From: Bordetella genomosp. 9
GTDB taxonomy: Bacteria; Pseudomonadota; Gammaproteobacteria; Burkholderiales; Burkholderiaceae_B
Assembly (NCBI RefSeq): GCF_002119725.1
Contig: NZ_CP021109.1
Span: forward strand, 1,054,001-1,118,000
DNA length: 64,000 nucleotides
Reading direction: 5' to 3'
In this document: piece after piece, positions 52,367 through 62,231 of the stretch
Numbering within the stretch: position 1 is the first letter of the stretch
Layout of the letters: every line of letters begins with the position of its first letter
Notes under the pieces: generated by a model
The model's input: only the letters and a program-made list of their open reading frames with translations
The model's database searches: none
What the model was told of the DNA's origin: nothing
Made by a program: the position numbers and the translations under genes

Positions 52367-54499
52367 CTATGCGTAGTGGTCGGCGGGCATGGGCTTGCCG
52401 AGATAATACCCCTGACCATATCGGCAGCCTCGTTTCAACAGCGCATCCTGATGCGCGCGCGTTTCGATGCCTTCGGCCACGATCTGTATGTTGAGGCTGG
52501 CGCCGAGCGCAATGATGGCATCGACGATCGAGGCGGCGGCCGGGTTCTGCACGAACGACTTGTCGATCTTTAGAAGATCGACAGGAAAGCGCTGCAGCTG
52601 CGTCAGCGAGGCGTATCCCGTGCCGAAGTCGTCCAGTGCGATGCCGATGCCCGCGGCATGCAAGGTCCGCAGTGTGTCCTCCACGACATCCGCGCCCGGT
52701 CCAAGGTAAACGCTCTCGGTGATTTCCAAGGTCAATTGGTCGGGGCGCAGGCCGTGCTCGTGCAGCATGGTCAGTATCTGGTCGGCAAGTTCGACGCGAT
52801 AGAACTGGGCGGCGGCCACATTCACCGATACGCGCTTGAAGTCGAAGCCCTTGGCCATCCACGCGCGCATTTGCCCCAACGCGCCGAGCAATGCTTCGTT
52901 GCCCAATCGCGTGGCCAGCGTCGGATCCTCGAACGCCGCACTGAAACAGCTTGGCGGCAAAATGCCTCTGTCGGGCAAAGACCAGCGCATCAGCGCCTCG
53001 AAGCCGGAAAGCTGCTGCGTGCGTATGTCGTAGATCGGCTGGTAATACAGCAGGAATTCTTTTCGTTCTATCCCACGGCGTACGTCCCGGAGAAGTTGAA
53101 CGCGCTCCTCCAGCCTATGGCGCATCTCCGGTTCGAAGGCGACCGTCCGGTCTCCGCCCGCCTTTTTGGCCTGATAAAGGGCGATATCAGTGCTGCGTAC
53201 GATCTGGTCCGCATCCGCGGCCTGTGCCGGCGCGTGGCACAGGCCGATGCTGGCGGATACGGAAAGCGTATGTTCGGCATAGTGGAGCGGCTCTTTCAGT
53301 CGTACGTGCAACCGCTCCATGTGCGCCAGGAGCGCATCTGTCGGCCTGGGCGGCGCGATCACGGTGAATTCATTGCTGCCCACGCGGGCGACGAAAGTGC
53401 CTTGCGGAAAATGGCGCTTGATACGCTTGCCGATTTCGATCAGCAGTTCGTCTCCCGCGTGATGCCCCAATGTGTCATTGACGTCCTTGAAGCCATCTAT
53501 GTCGATGGAAATGAGGACGATGGGTTCGTGCCTTGAGAAAAGGCGCGCCAGTTCCAGAAGGAACGCGCCACGGTTGGGCAGGCCGGTCAATTTATCCGTA
53601 TAGGCCAGCTCATGGAGCTGACGTTGGGATTCGACCTCGTCGGTGATGTCTTCGACCAACCCGTGCACATGGACGACCTGGCCGTCCCGGGTTTCCGGCT
53701 CGGCAAGCACGTGGACCCAGCGCGACGAGCCGTTTTTGTGCTCGATGCGTCGGCGAGCCTCGTAACTCTTGCCCTCCAGCAGCAGCCGACCCGGATCTTC
53801 GAGACGCTGCACGGCGGAGTCGGCCGTTTGAAAGCGGCGCATCACCGTGTCAAAGGTGGTGGGGCTGGTCGCGTCGATGCCGAAGATCTCCCTTGCTTGC
53901 TGGCTGAGCGTCAGATCACCGGTAATCGCGTTGTATTCCCACCCGCCCACTTTGGTCAGCCGGAAAGCACGAGAGAGCAATTGTTCCCGACGCCGCGTGT
54001 CAGCGAGCGTTCTTTGGGCACGCAGTGCCGCGCTTGCTACCGCGGCGAAATCCCGAAGTCGCTCTTCATCCTCCCCGGAAAACGCCCGGGTGCAGCCATG
54101 TGCGATGCACAAGGCCGCGACGGGCTGCCCTTCTTCCAAGGTCAGGGGAGCCGCGGCGAAGAACCGGACCGGCCCGTCTACCTTCAAGAGCGCATCGTCC
54201 TTGCGGGCGGTGGACAGTTCGCCCAGGTCCCGGACGACCACGTCATTGGCCAGCAGGGCAGCACAGCTCCATTCCGTCAGCAGGGAAGCGGCGCCGGCAC
54301 CTGCGCCGCAGGACCATAGGCTTACTGGCGCTGTGTCCCGAAGCCATGTAACGGCGCACATGGACACATCAAAAAAGCGTATCGCGAGGCGACACAGCTC
54401 TTGCATTCCGGGCACGCCTTCGCCGTCGCGCAGGTCGAGAGCGCTCAGTGGGATGAGCGGTCCGGCAATTCCGCGTTCGATATTGGGCGAGGCGCTCAT
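52367..54499 (-). CDS. GAF-PAS-GGDEF-EAL protein, probable c-di-GMP phosphodiesterase
   Basis: The 710-residue protein has a GAF domain (residues about 30-165), a PAS/PAC domain (180-290), a GGDEF domain (298-455) and an EAL domain (470-705). The GGDEF signature reads GSNEF at residues 374-378, so cyclase activity is likely lost. The EAL part is complete: EAL (501-503), LEITES, DDFGTGYASL, LKIDKSFV and AEGIET. It should break down c-di-GMP in the cytoplasm, with the GAF and PAS parts as sensors. No membrane helix is seen. It lies directly after the secretion locus. Confidence 0.92.
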   Translation of the reverse strand: MSASPNIERGIAGPLIPLSALDLRDGEGVPGMQELCRLAIRFFDVSMCAVTWLRDTAPVSLWSCGAGAGAASLLTEWSCAALLANDVVVRDLGELSTARKDDALLKVDGPVRFFAAAPLTLEEGQPVAALCIAHGCTRAFSGEDEERLRDFAAVASAALRAQRTLADTRRREQLLSRAFRLTKVGGWEYNAITGDLTLSQQAREIFGIDATSPTTFDTVMRRFQTADSAVQRLEDPGRLLLEGKSYEARRRIEHKNGSSRWVHVLAEPETRDGQVVHVHGLVEDITDEVESQRQLHELAYTDKLTGLPNRGAFLLELARLFSRHEPIVLISIDIDGFKDVNDTLGHHAGDELLIEIGKRIKRHFPQGTFVARVGSNEFTVIAPPRPTDALLAHMERLHVRLKEPLHYAEHTLSVSASIGLCHAPAQAADADQIVRSTDIALYQAKKAGGDRTVAFEPEMRHRLEERVQLLRDVRRGIERKEFLLYYQPIYDIRTQQLSGFEALMRWSLPDRGILPPSCFSAAFEDPTLATRLGNEALLGALGQMRAWMAKGFDFKRVSVNVAAAQFYRVELADQILTMLHEHGLRPDQLTLEITESVYLGPGADVVEDTLRTLHAAGIGIALDDFGTGYASLTQLQRFPVDLLKIDKSFVQNPAAASIVDAIIALGASLNIQIVAEGIETRAHQDALLKRGCRYGQGYYLGKPMPADHYA

Positions 54500-54570
54500 G
54501 CAAAGGTTTCGTCAAAGAAGCCGGGCACCGCGCCAGACCTACGCCGGCCTGGGGCGTGCGTCAAACAGCA

Positions 54571-55239
54571 TCATTCCGCTATTTGTATCGCTGCGGCGGC
54601 CGGAGGTGAGAGCAACCATATGTTGCTGTGTCTTTCTATCTTCCAGCCATAAAAATGCGCGATAGCCTGCATGTCCTCGTGGGAGATGGGCGGCGCGCCT
54701 TCCGGCTGCAACGCGCGGCCCGTCGCGTCCGGCGGAGCTGGCAGGGCTTCCGCGACGATGGCGTCCGGGCCTTGCTGCCGTACATGGAGAACTCCGCGAG
54801 GCGGCAAGGCATGGATCGCCTCGATCATCCAGGCCATGACGACATAACGGCCGCTGCGGTGATCCACCGCCACGGTATGTTGGAAGTCGTCGATTTGGAT
54901 TTTCTTGCCGGACAGCAGCAATTGAGAAAATGCCAGGCGCCGGCATTCCTGCAGAATGGCATGGACGGAAAGCGGTGGACTTTCGTCCTGAAACCAGTTA
55001 TTCAGCAAGCGGATGGCCGCCACGCTGTCGTCCAGCATGGTATCGAGGTCGCCCACGAAAGGCGGCGGATCGCTGGCCACCAGCGTGCCCTTGGCGATGG
55101 CCTTTTCCAGCAAGACGATGGTCAGCTTGGCGTTGGACAAGGGCTTGAGCGCGTCGTGACGCAGCACAGGAAAGACATGCGCCAGCACCTTGAACTGGAT
55201 GCCATGGATGGCGAGCGGATCGAGCGCGGTGGCGGACAT
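54571..55239 (-). CDS. Histidine-kinase-like or phosphotransfer-like protein coupled to a response regulator
   Basis: This protein of 222 residues starts MSATALDPLAIHG. Residues 15-40 (FKVLAHVFPVLRHDALKPLSNAKL, H28) recall the H-box helix of kinase dimerisation domains, with a following long helical segment. The last 100 residues could be a degenerate ATPase domain, but the N, G1 and G2 boxes are not seen. It may serve as a phosphotransfer or receiver-binding protein. Its ATG overlaps the stop of the response regulator gene as TAATG, so the two are made together. Confidence 0.55.
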   Translation of the reverse strand: MSATALDPLAIHGIQFKVLAHVFPVLRHDALKPLSNAKLTIVLLEKAIAKGTLVASDPPPFVGDLDTMLDDSVAAIRLLNNWFQDESPPLSVHAILQECRRLAFSQLLLSGKKIQIDDFQHTVAVDHRSGRYVVMAWMIEAIHALPPRGVLHVRQQGPDAIVAEALPAPPDATGRALQPEGAPPISHEDMQAIAHFYGWKIERHSNIWLLSPPAAAAIQIAE

Positions 55240-55613
55240 TACTTTGCGGCCCCCCTGGGTTGGGCCAGCAGTCGCTCCAGTTCGGCAAGGTCCAGCGGCT
55301 TTTCCAACCAGACATCGAAGGCGGAGGCTTCCGTGCGGTCGCCGCTGCGCGGCAAACCGCTCAGCGCGAATATCCGTACGTCCCGTCCCAACAATCTGCG
55401 CAGTTTGGCAGCCAGTTCGTAGCCGTCGACATCCGGCAGGACGATGTCGGTAATGATCACGTCTGGACGCACGTCCTGGCATGCCGCCAGAGCCTCCTGT
55501 CCCGTGGCGGTCGTCTTGGCGCGGTAGCCGAGCAATTCGACGAACTCCGACAGCAGCTCCGACGCCATCTCGTTATCGTCCACGATCAGAATCTGGAGGT
55601 TTTCATCGGTCAT
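55239..55613 (-). CDS. Single-domain response regulator
   Basis: This 124-residue CheY-like receiver has acidic pair D12-D13 in ILIVDDNEMASELL, acceptor D56 in DVIITDIVLPDVDGYELA, and the conserved Lys in WLEKPLDLAELERLL. There is no output domain, so it probably acts through binding to the downstream-coded partner. ATG 55613 is the natural start; longer frames upstream are not supported. Confidence 0.9.
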   Translation of the reverse strand: MTDENLQILIVDDNEMASELLSEFVELLGYRAKTTATGQEALAACQDVRPDVIITDIVLPDVDGYELAAKLRRLLGRDVRIFALSGLPRSGDRTEASAFDVWLEKPLDLAELERLLAQPRGAAK

Positions 55614-55831
55614 GCTTGCATATTCTCCGGTCGCGAACGGACGATCTGGCTGGTAGTGTGACACGATAAAACGCCGCACTCCGATACCGCCGAGGCTGGT
55701 TACACCCCAATGGCAAAGTTTCGCTTTGTTTCTCGCGGCGATCAAGTGCCGTGACGCTGCCGGCGGACGGCGGCACGGATGAGCAGATACGCCATTGTGC
55801 CTCGAAAGTCCGCCCGCACGGGCAAAGCCGC

Positions 55832-55848
55832 CCCCCTCCGTACGGGGG
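55832..55848. terminator. Possible hairpin between the regulator and LTA-synthase-type genes
   Basis: CCCCC...GGGGG pairs across ttccgta-like spacer sequence, and on the plus strand it is followed by a short run (ctttt). It lies just after the stop of the sulfatase-fold gene, which is on the minus strand, so it could act for that gene only weakly. Confidence 0.3.
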
Positions 55849-55867
55849 ACTGCTTTTGGCTCCCGGA

Positions 55868-57817
55868 TCAGGCTCTTTCCAGGCCTGGTCGCAGGGCTGC
55901 GGCGGCACGGCCCGCGGCGCCGTGCAAAGGCGGGAGCGCGTAGCGGCCTTCGCGGTACGCCCAACTGGGCCATAGGGCATGGGCGAGCGCCTCGCGAGCC
56001 AGCCGCTCGTCCACCGGCACGGCTTCATAGGTATCCGGCGGGCCATAACGGTACTGCACGGGCGCCTTCTGCGGACCCAGCACCACCAGCCGGTCTCCCT
56101 TCAGATAGCCGTAGTTGTCGCCATACTGCATGATGGCCCGCCCTGTGTCGCCGTCAGGCAGGGGCCGGGTCATGTCCCGGCCCAGCATGGGGTGGCGGCA
56201 TTCCAGACCCATCAAGGACAGCAAGGTTGGCGCAAGGTCGATCTGGCTGATGATGCGCCCGTCGCGGCGCGCCTGCACGTCGGCGCCCAGAATCACCGAA
56301 GGGATGTGGAAGTGCCGCACCGGCACCAGGCTGGCGCCGGAAACGCGGGAGTCATGGTCGGCGGCGATCAGGAAGACCGTATTCTCCCAATATGGGGAGT
56401 TCTTCGCCTGTTCAAAAAAGCGGCCCAGCGCCCAGTCCGCGTAGCGCACCGTATTTTCGACCGTGGCCGGATTTCCGTCGGGCTCGATGCGGCCCGCCGG
56501 GTATTCCCAGGGGGTATGGTTGGAGACCGTGAACGCCAGTGTGAAGGTGGGCTGGTCCCCGTCGCTGCTCAGCAGACGATGCAGCTGGTTGAACATGTCT
56601 TCGTCGGACGCCCCCCAGGTACCCACGAACTGCGGGTCGACGAACTCGGCCCGATCAACGATGCGGTCGAAGCCGTTGCCCAGGAAGAAGCCCTTCATAT
56701 TGTCGAAGTGCGCTTCCCCGCCATAGATGAAACGGGAGTGGAAGCCATGGCGGCCGAGCAAATCGGCAAGCGTGAAAAAGCCCCGCTGGGCATCGGGAAG
56801 CTTGACGACCGCTTGCGCGGGCGTGGGCATGAAACCGGTGACGACCGCTTCCAGGCCGCGCACCGACCTGGTGCCGGTTGCATAAGCCCGCGTGAAGTTC
56901 CAACCCTGTTCGGACAGCGCATCCAGGCATGGCGTCAGGGGCCGGCCGCCCAGGTTGGCGACGTACTGGGCGCCCAGGCTTTCCTCCAGGATGATCACCA
57001 GGTTCAACGGACGGGCGCGCGGCCGCGCCGGCGACTGCACGTGCATGCTCGGGTACTTGGGATCCGCCGGCGGCTGCGGAAGGTCTGCTGCCTCCAGCAC
57101 CCGCGCGTGCATTTCCGCTTCCGGCATGTTGCCGTAGACCGCCGACGCGGACTTTTCGTTTTTCATGCTGTAGACGGCATACAGCACGCTATATAAAGAG
57201 TTGAGTGGCAGCATATTGAGCATGCCGTCCGCGCAATAGGCCACCGTCGAAGGGTTGATGGGCCGGTGCGCCAGCGTGCCTCGGATGGCGAGGATGCCGA
57301 CCGCCAGTGCGGCCACGCTGATCAGCGGCATTTGCCACCATGCCAAGGCCGCATCGGGCCGCGGATCGCCGAACAGCAGATGGCCCGCCCAGGCGGCCAG
57401 CGCGACGACCACAAGTCCCCCGACGAGGGGCGCCTTGAAGCCGCGCCACAGCATGGCGGACACTTCGCGGGGGTGCTTCAGGTATTCGACGAACAGCCGG
57501 TTCGGGCGTGCGTCGTATTCCATGATGAAAGGCGGCGTGGCGACTTCCATGAACACCAGCAGCAGCCAAGCCACCTGGAACCACACCGACGTAATCGCAG
57601 CGGCCAGCGGGATGTGTCCGAGCCATGGCGCAAACACGGCTGGCGCGATGGCCAGCACGGAGACTTCGTGCGCGTCGATTCGCCAGCCTCCCAGAACGAT
57701 CGGCCATAGGCCGCCGGCGTTGCGCACGCGTTCCCGCTGCCAGGCGGCCAGGGCCAATCGGCTGGCCGTCAGCAGAATCAGCGCCGAAACAATGAAAATC
57801 CAACACAGTTGCCGCAT
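55868..57817 (-). CDS. LTA-synthase-family membrane sulfatase-fold protein
   Basis: This 649-residue protein has four to five N-terminal membrane helices (residues 1-200) and a periplasmic alkaline-phosphatase-fold domain (about 245-600). The nucleophile is a Thr or Ser in RAYATGTRSVRGLEAV. Metal-binding segments LNLVIILEESLGAQYV and IAADHDSRVSG are present, and NHTPWEYPAG lines the pocket. In Gram-negative bacteria such proteins move phosphoglycerol or phosphoethanolamine groups onto glycans or lipids of the envelope. The acceptor here is unknown. Divergent from asmA-like gene. Confidence 0.85.
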   Translation of the reverse strand: MRQLCWIFIVSALILLTASRLALAAWQRERVRNAGGLWPIVLGGWRIDAHEVSVLAIAPAVFAPWLGHIPLAAAITSVWFQVAWLLLVFMEVATPPFIMEYDARPNRLFVEYLKHPREVSAMLWRGFKAPLVGGLVVVALAAWAGHLLFGDPRPDAALAWWQMPLISVAALAVGILAIRGTLAHRPINPSTVAYCADGMLNMLPLNSLYSVLYAVYSMKNEKSASAVYGNMPEAEMHARVLEAADLPQPPADPKYPSMHVQSPARPRARPLNLVIILEESLGAQYVANLGGRPLTPCLDALSEQGWNFTRAYATGTRSVRGLEAVVTGFMPTPAQAVVKLPDAQRGFFTLADLLGRHGFHSRFIYGGEAHFDNMKGFFLGNGFDRIVDRAEFVDPQFVGTWGASDEDMFNQLHRLLSSDGDQPTFTLAFTVSNHTPWEYPAGRIEPDGNPATVENTVRYADWALGRFFEQAKNSPYWENTVFLIAADHDSRVSGASLVPVRHFHIPSVILGADVQARRDGRIISQIDLAPTLLSLMGLECRHPMLGRDMTRPLPDGDTGRAIMQYGDNYGYLKGDRLVVLGPQKAPVQYRYGPPDTYEAVPVDERLAREALAHALWPSWAYREGRYALPPLHGAAGRAAAALRPGLERA

Positions 57818-58036
57818 GGGCTTTCGAGTCTCCCGGCATGCGGCGGCAAGCCGTCATGCACCGTTGATCGTGAGGCCGGCGCTTGGGCCGGCAGCGACGG
57901 GGCGTTGCCCCGGCCGCAATGTTAATGCTTAACCGCTCCGCGACGGGCCGGGCCGGCGCTTTGGCACGGAATATGCACATCCGGGCGGACGGCCGGGCCC
58001 CCTCGATGCCCGAACCCATCAAAAGAAGGCGAGAGC

Positions 58037-60289
58037 ATGGCGCGCAGATACAAGATCCTGACCGGTATTGTCATTGCGGTGATTTTAGTCCTCGCCGTGG
58101 CTGTCGTTCTGCTTGCGACGCTGGACTGGAACCGGTTCAAGCCGCTGATCAACGAGAAGGCGTCCGCCGCGCTTGGGCGGCCCTTCGCCATCAATGGCGA
58201 CTTGCAAGTCGAATGGCGGCGTCCCGAGGGCGAGCACGGGTGGCGTGCATGGATCCCGTGGGCGGAGGTGACCGCGAACGATATAACGGTGGCGAATACC
58301 GAATGGGGCCGGGCCGATCGATTCGCGGCGCTGAAAAGCGTACGGTTTCGCATCGGGCTGCTGCCCCTGCTGTCGCATCGCGTGGTGTTGCGGCAGATTC
58401 AGCTTGGCGAACCGACCGTCAATCTGGAGCGCATGTCGGATGGCAGGGCGAACTGGACGTTCAAACAGGATGACGAGTCCGCAAAGGACGAGAGCGACTC
58501 GCCGTCGTCATGGCAGATCGACGCAGACGAAATCGGCTTCGACAAGGGCAGCGTCGGGTACTTCGACGAGACCCGCCAGGCGGATATGAAGGTCGTGATC
58601 GATCCGCTCGGTAAAGCGGTTTCCATCGGCAATCTGGCCGGCAGCGCGGGGGCGGCCCTGACCGGCGGGGGCGGCGCGCCGCCGGGCAAGGATGCGCCGC
58701 CTCCCCAGGCCGGCAAGGACGGCCAGCCTCCTCAAGCCGGCCAGCCTGGCCAGTCGCAATCCGCCGAGGCGCCGGCTTATGTGTTCGGCTGGCAGGCGAG
58801 CGGCAAGTACAAGGGGCTCCCGGTGGATGGACAGGGGCGCGTCGGCGGCATGCTGGCCCTGCAGGACGCCAATCGGCCGTTTCCGCTCGAGCTGAAGGTT
58901 GCGGTGGGGCAGACGAAGGCGTCCGCCATCGGCACGCTGACCAACCCCATGCACCTCGGGGCGCTCGATCTTCGCCTGACCTTGTCCGGAGCAAGCATGG
59001 CCGATCTCTACCCCTTGATCGGCGTGGCGCTGCCCGACACACCGCCCTATAGCACCGATGGGCGCTTGATGGCGCGACTGCAGGACCCGCAAGGGGCGGT
59101 ATACGAGTACCGGGGCTTCAATGGCAAGCTGGGCGACAGCGACCTGCATGGCGATGTGATGTACACGGCTTCCAAGCCGCGCCCTCGCCTGCAGGGCCAG
59201 TTCACCTCGAATCTGCTTCGCTTTGCCGACCTGGGGCCGCTGGTGGGGGCGGATACGGGCAAGGACAGCGGCAAAAAGAAGATATCGGACAGCGCCAGGG
59301 TGGCGCAGGCCGAGCGCGCTTCCGGCAAAGCCGATGCGCAAAAGGCCGCGACGCCGGCGGACCAGCCGCCCGACAAGGCCCTGCCCGTGCAGGAATTCCG
59401 GACCGAGCGTTGGAGCGCCATGGACGCCGACGTGACATTGAAGGCCAAGCGCATTGTCCAGACGGCAGATCTGCCGCTCACGAACCTGCAGGCCCACGTC
59501 GTCATGCAGGCGGGCGTGCTGACGCTGACGCCGCTGCGCTTCGGGATGGCCGGCGGCAACCTGAACGCCAACATCCGACTGGATGGGTCGAAAGCGCCGA
59601 TGCAGGGCCAGGCCAGAATCGAAGCCCGGCGGCTGGAGCTGAAGCAGCTTTTTCCGAAGGTGCAAACGATGCGGCGCAGCCTGGGCGAACTGAACGGGGA
59701 TGCTGCCCTGAGCGGCAACGGCAACTCCGTGGCCGCGCTGCTCGGCACCGCGAACGGCGAGACCAAGGTGCTGGTGAACGACGGCGTTATCAGCAGCAGC
59801 TTGATGGAGCTGGCGGGGCTCAATGTCGGCAACTACGTGGTGGCCAAACTCTTCGGCGACGAAGAGGTGCCGATCAATTGCGCGGCGGCCGACGTCCAGT
59901 TCAAGAATGGGCTCGCCAAGCCGGATCTGTTCGTCTTCGATACCGAGAACGCGGTCGTCAACATCGACGGGACAGTGGACTTCAAATCGGAAAAGATCGA
60001 TCTGGACATCACGCCGCACAGCAAGGGACTGCGCATCATTTCCCTGCGCTCGCCGCTGTACGTGGCGGGTACGCTGAAAGACCCGAAGGCGGGCGTAAAG
60101 GTCGGGCCGCTGGTGGCGCGTGGCGCAGGGATGGTGGCCTTGGGCGCGGCCCTCACGCCGGCCGCCGGCCTGCTGGCCCTGATCGTGCCCAGCAATTCCG
60201 GGGCGGAGAACCAGTGCGCCACGATGCTGAATCAAATGCGCCAGCCGCCCAAGGCGCCGCCGCCCCGTCCGGCGCAGCAGAAGCGCTAG
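58037..60289 (+). CDS. AsmA-family protein
   Basis: The 750-residue protein has a single N-terminal membrane helix (YKILTGIVIAVILVLAVAVVLL), the AsmA N domain (WNRFKPLINEKASAALGRPFAINGDLQVEWRRPEG), a low-complexity Pro/Gly/Gln stretch (residues about 205-240) and a C-terminal AsmA-like beta-rich part ending in a proline tail. AsmA proteins form long periplasmic grooves and take part in phospholipid traffic to the outer membrane. GGCGAGAG stands before the ATG. Confidence 0.9.
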   Translation: MARRYKILTGIVIAVILVLAVAVVLLATLDWNRFKPLINEKASAALGRPFAINGDLQVEWRRPEGEHGWRAWIPWAEVTANDITVANTEWGRADRFAALKSVRFRIGLLPLLSHRVVLRQIQLGEPTVNLERMSDGRANWTFKQDDESAKDESDSPSSWQIDADEIGFDKGSVGYFDETRQADMKVVIDPLGKAVSIGNLAGSAGAALTGGGGAPPGKDAPPPQAGKDGQPPQAGQPGQSQSAEAPAYVFGWQASGKYKGLPVDGQGRVGGMLALQDANRPFPLELKVAVGQTKASAIGTLTNPMHLGALDLRLTLSGASMADLYPLIGVALPDTPPYSTDGRLMARLQDPQGAVYEYRGFNGKLGDSDLHGDVMYTASKPRPRLQGQFTSNLLRFADLGPLVGADTGKDSGKKKISDSARVAQAERASGKADAQKAATPADQPPDKALPVQEFRTERWSAMDADVTLKAKRIVQTADLPLTNLQAHVVMQAGVLTLTPLRFGMAGGNLNANIRLDGSKAPMQGQARIEARRLELKQLFPKVQTMRRSLGELNGDAALSGNGNSVAALLGTANGETKVLVNDGVISSSLMELAGLNVGNYVVAKLFGDEEVPINCAAADVQFKNGLAKPDLFVFDTENAVVNIDGTVDFKSEKIDLDITPHSKGLRIISLRSPLYVAGTLKDPKAGVKVGPLVARGAGMVALGAALTPAAGLLALIVPSNSGAENQCATMLNQMRQPPKAPPPRPAQQKR

Positions 60290-60322
60290 GCGCCGGCGGC
60301 GCAGCGGCAGGCTCGTTCGGCG

Positions 60323-61936
60323 TCAAGCTGCTCGGGAGGCCGAGGGCGCCGCCTTGCCCGCGACCCGGAAGCCTTGCGCGGTGTCCGGCGCCGCCACGCA
60401 GGTCAGGTTGCGGCCGTTGTTCTTCGCGTGGTAGAGCGCCTTGTCGGCTTCTTTCAGAACCGCACGCACTTCCTTGCCATGGTCAGGGTAGCGGGACACG
60501 CCGATCGAGATCGTGACCCGGTCTCCGGCGGGATTGACGGCCGTCGCCATGGCGGTACGCAGACGTTCCGCAGCCCGCACCGCATCGTCCAGCGTCGTGG
60601 CGGGCAACAGCATGATGAATTCCTCGCCGCCTGCACGGGCCAGGACGTCGTTGCTGCGCGATCCCTGGCGCATCAGCGAGGCAAGCGCGCGTATGACTTC
60701 ATCCCCGGCATCGTGGCCATGGCGGTCGTTGATGGCCTTGAAGTGGTCGATATCGATGACGGCCACCGAGAAGGGCACGCCGGTCGCGGTGAATTCCTCC
60801 AGCGCTTTCAGAAGCCCGCGGCGGTTCAGAAGGGAGGTGAGCGCATCCGTCGTGGATTCGCGCCGCAGGCTGCGCATCTTGTGGTTGATGCTGCCCAGGC
60901 CGGTCAACAGCGCGCGTTTCAGTTGGGCCGCCTCGAAATACCAGGACTTGACGTTCCTGATCCGGTCGGACGCCTCTCCATCGTCCATGTGCCTGGCCGC
61001 CCGGGCAAGCTGCCACAACGGCCGCGCGATCAGGCCGGAAAGCCAGCCGATGCACACGAGCAGGATCAGCAGCAGCGGCAGCGTATTGCGCACCGTCAGC
61101 CACAGCAGCTCGTCCATGCGCTGCAGCGTTCCCGCAACCGGCCGCTGCGCCACCAAGCCCCAGCCCGTTGCCGGCACCAGCGCGTAGCCGCTCAGCATAT
61201 CCACGCCCTTGCTGTTCACCACGCGCTGTTCGCCTTCCTGGCCCTGCATCAAGTCATCGATGACCGCATTGCCTGAGATCGTCTCGCCGATGCGCCAACG
61301 CTGCGGGTGGTAGATGAGCGTCCCGGTACGGTCCACCACATACAGGTACGACCCGTCGCGGTAATAGTGCTCGCCCAGCAGCGAGTGCAGGGCGTTCTTT
61401 TCATGCAGATAGAGCGTTCCGCCGATGAAGCCCGCGTAGTTGCCGGCAGGGTCGAAGATCGGGTGCGAGCTGAGGATGACCCAGCGCCCGGTCAAGCCTA
61501 CATAGGGTTCGCTGATCGCAGGTTGCCGCGTGCGCAGCGCCTGCTGCGCCGGCCCGCTTTCCAGCTGCGCGCCCAGCAGATTCGGAACCGCGGGATCGAC
61601 GGCGAGGACACGGCCTTCCGCGTTGACGATGACGACCGAGTTGAAATGGTCGTTCTGGCGCATCAGCCGGCGCGCTTCATCCGCCAGCTTGTCCGGGCGG
61701 GTGGCCATGTCCGCCAGCATCAATGCACTGTAGGCCAGCTCCATCTGAACGGTGCGCACGAAGGTGTCGGTGGTCGAGGCCAGCTTGGCCGCGTACACCC
61801 GGTTGCCTTCCAGCGTGTTGTTCAGCAGTATCTCCCGCTGAACCCGGTAGCTCGCGTAAAAGCTGTTCCCGAGCGCGAGAAGCACGGAACACAGGCAAAG
61901 CCACAGAATGAGGCGGCGCAGGTCGATGCGGAACAT
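60323..61936 (-). CDS. Membrane-bound diguanylate cyclase with periplasmic sensor
   Basis: This 537-residue protein has membrane helices at about 8-28 and 285-305, a dCache-like periplasmic sensor between them (ending GYALVPATGWGLVAQRP), a HAMP-like linker and a GGDEF domain. The active-site signature is GGEEF in ARAGGEEFIMLLPA, with the metal Asp in FSVAVIDIDHFKAIND, so it should make c-di-GMP. I chose the ATG at 61936 (MFRIDLRRLILW), directly before the first membrane helix. Confidence 0.93.
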   Translation of the reverse strand: MFRIDLRRLILWLCLCSVLLALGNSFYASYRVQREILLNNTLEGNRVYAAKLASTTDTFVRTVQMELAYSALMLADMATRPDKLADEARRLMRQNDHFNSVVIVNAEGRVLAVDPAVPNLLGAQLESGPAQQALRTRQPAISEPYVGLTGRWVILSSHPIFDPAGNYAGFIGGTLYLHEKNALHSLLGEHYYRDGSYLYVVDRTGTLIYHPQRWRIGETISGNAVIDDLMQGQEGEQRVVNSKGVDMLSGYALVPATGWGLVAQRPVAGTLQRMDELLWLTVRNTLPLLLILLVCIGWLSGLIARPLWQLARAARHMDDGEASDRIRNVKSWYFEAAQLKRALLTGLGSINHKMRSLRRESTTDALTSLLNRRGLLKALEEFTATGVPFSVAVIDIDHFKAINDRHGHDAGDEVIRALASLMRQGSRSNDVLARAGGEEFIMLLPATTLDDAVRAAERLRTAMATAVNPAGDRVTISIGVSRYPDHGKEVRAVLKEADKALYHAKNNGRNLTCVAAPDTAQGFRVAGKAAPSASRAA

Positions 61937-62231
61937 GGGATGAGGTGGCTGCCGCCGGATCGGTACTTTGTAGGAATTGTCCGACGATGATAACCGTGTC
62001 CAAGCTCCTGGAAGGAGGCCGCCTGGCTGGGACGCGATCCGAAGCCCCGGCTGCAGGGGCCGTTGTCGCGCTGCCGCGACAGGCCGGCCCCGGATAGCGG
62101 CGGGGCCGTCCGTCCGTTTGGCGGAAGTCCCTGTTTTATGTACAATTCCGCTTCTTGGCTGGGGCCGCTTTCCGCGATCGCCGGTCAGGACCCAGCGAAA
62201 TGATCCAGGCGACGCCTGCATCCGTCGCGAC

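Noticed and set aside
58508..60235. A 575-codon minus-strand frame opposite the AsmA gene
   Set aside because: Antisense shadow; the AsmA protein has a membrane helix and family domains.
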